A stretch of DNA of 8,095 bases from an uncultured Chthoniobacterales bacterium (lineage in GTDB: Bacteria; Verrucomicrobiota; Verrucomicrobiae; Chthoniobacterales; UBA10450), in assembly GCA_955652855.1 (NCBI GenBank), contig CATPCN010000763.1:1-8095 (forward strand), read 5' to 3'. Made by a program: the position numbers and the translations under genes. Positions 7,129 to 8,095 of this stretch are shown piece by piece. Position 1 is the stretch's first letter. Every line of letters starts with the position of its first letter. Below the pieces are notes generated by a model that did not search any database, had not been told where the DNA came from, and worked only from the letters and a program-made list of their open reading frames with translations.

Positions 7129-8095
7129 GTGAAAACGACCCTAGCTCTTGTTATCGCTCTCATTCTGTCTGCGGCATTCGTGCCGATACTTCATACGCAA
7201 ACGACATCGGAACGTAAACCCGATGTTTCAAATAAATCGCTCATAACGAAAGAAAAACCGCAGATTACGAGCACCCGCCTTCGCGAAGCTACGGCGCGGC
7301 AGGCGAGCACGAGTGCAGCAGAGCTGCACAAAATGGCCGAGGAGTACTACGCGTGGCGAAATGAGAATTATCCGGTGCAGAGCAGCGATGCGGGGCTGCA
7401 CACCTGGGACGATCGTCTCACTGATTATTCCAGCGCGAAAATCACGGAGCGCGCCCAGCACGTGCATGCGTTGCTCGAGAAAGTGCGCGCAATGCAAACT
7501 GAGAGTTGGCCGAAAGATGAACGCATCGATTGGGTCTTATTTCAGTCGGAGCTGGAAGGCGCCGATTTTGCACATCGCGTTTTGCAATTCCAGCGCACTA
7601 ATCCGCAGACTTATGTGAGCGAATGCGTAAACAGCATTTTTTCGTTGCTGAAAAAAGATTACGACACGCCGCGCAACCGCGCGCATTCCGCCACCGCGCG
7701 ATTGAACGCAATGCCGGCGCTGCTCAAGCAAGGCTTAAGCAATCTGCAAAGTCCCGTGAAACTTTACGCGCATCTCGCCATCGAGTCCGCGCGTTCCATC
7801 GATTCGCTCTTCAACGATTGCGTGAAGGCGCTCGATGTCGATCTTGCGCCTAACGAGCACGCCGACCTGATCAAAGCGCGCGACGCCGCAATCACAGCCG
7901 CGCACGGCTACGCGGATGAGCTGGAGAAGCGATCGACGAAGATGGTGGAGTTCGCTCCGATGGGCGAAGCGAATTACAATTATTATCTCAAGCATGTCCT
8001 CCTGCTGCCGCTCGATGCGGCACAGGTCGCCGTCAGCCGCGGTATACGTATCTACACGGTCGGAGTCGGCACGCCGATGGGGTCCAATATCGGCA
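7129..8095 (+). CDS. DUF885-type protein, 3' end beyond window; last about 21 codons look foreign
   Basis: The frame opens with GTG at 7129 (the ATG at 7127 runs straight into TGA) and stays open for 322 codons to the window edge. Residues 1-20 are hydrophobic, so the protein is probably exported or membrane-anchored. From about 65 it follows the DUF885 family: AEEYYAWRNENYPVQSSDAG with a following TWDDRL, then long helices (RAQHVHALLEKV, WVLFQSELEGADF) and NYNYYLKHVLLLPLDAAQ at about 282-299. DUF885 proteins are usually near 550-600 residues and are uncharacterised or hydrolase-like, so only the N-terminal half is present. After A301 (8031) the sequence becomes VSRGIRIYTVGVGTPMG, which is unlike DUF885 and matches an inner strand of a von Willebrand A domain. 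This suggests a chimeric join or a rearranged gene. Confidence 0.75.
   Translation, partial: MKTTLALVIALILSAAFVPILHTQTTSERKPDVSNKSLITKEKPQITSTRLREATARQASTSAAELHKMAEEYYAWRNENYPVQSSDAGLHTWDDRLTDYSSAKITERAQHVHALLEKVRAMQTESWPKDERIDWVLFQSELEGADFAHRVLQFQRTNPQTYVSECVNSIFSLLKKDYDTPRNRAHSATARLNAMPALLKQGLSNLQSPVKLYAHLAIESARSIDSLFNDCVKALDVDLAPNEHADLIKARDAAITAAHGYADELEKRSTKMVEFAPMGEANYNYYLKHVLLLPLDAAQVAVSRGIRIYTVGVGTPMGSNIG
8032..8095 (+). other. Partial von Willebrand A-like segment at window edge
   Basis: The last 21 complete codons read VSRGIRIYTVGVGTPMGSNIG. R-G-I-R-I-Y-T-V-G-V-G-T is a hallmark of the later beta strand of VWA domains in BatA/CaCC-type proteins. The metal-binding DxSxS site that should lie far upstream in such a domain is absent, because that space is filled by DUF885-type sequence. 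The identification rests on about 15 residues and is therefore moderate. Confidence 0.5.

Overview
The window looks like ordinary chromosome of a moderately GC-rich free-living bacterium. The proteins (a tandem pair of aldo/keto reductases, a DUF885-type protein, a very basic protein with repeated ARWA motifs, a GT-C-like membrane protein) and a purM-linked inverted repeat suggest a soil-type Verrucomicrobiota (Spartobacteria/Chthoniobacterales-like). That placement is an impression from protein style, not a proven assignment. The single tRNA gene does not encode its CCA end.

Layout. 1-998 (+) is purM, missing only its first few codons. 998-1105 is a structured inverted repeat. 1139-3027 (+) holds two different aldo/keto reductases joined by a GTGA stop/start overlap. 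A short convergent spacer leads to a small, highly basic protein on the minus strand (3086-3412), then a polytopic GT-C-like membrane protein (3501-5012, minus). A tRNA-Val(TAC) gene (5133-5204, +) is followed by a small lipoprotein (5216-5635, +). A minus-strand two-gene operon carries an Asp/Glu-racemase-fold protein (7078-6383) and an exported SGNH/GDSL hydrolase (6386-5691), again joined by a GTGA overlap. Divergent from it, a DUF885-type protein starts at 7129 (+) and runs off the right edge.

The strongest unexplained signal is not a gene. Two short oligonucleotides recur far above chance: TGTCGATCTT (10 exact copies, mostly as ATGTCGATCTTG) and CTCGTTAGGC (5 exact copies). They occur on both strands, in several genes of both orientations, in different reading frames, and for the first motif also between genes. 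They behave like genome-wide DNA-level signals (uptake sequence, Chi/KOPS-like motif or similar) rather than codon artefacts.

Two further points need attention. The last 64 bases of the window switch from DUF885-type sequence to what looks like the middle of a von Willebrand A domain, which may be a chimeric join. The racemase-like protein lacks both catalytic cysteines of its family. No gene here has a well-placed strong Shine-Dalgarno sequence, so the start codons were chosen from protein homology and context.
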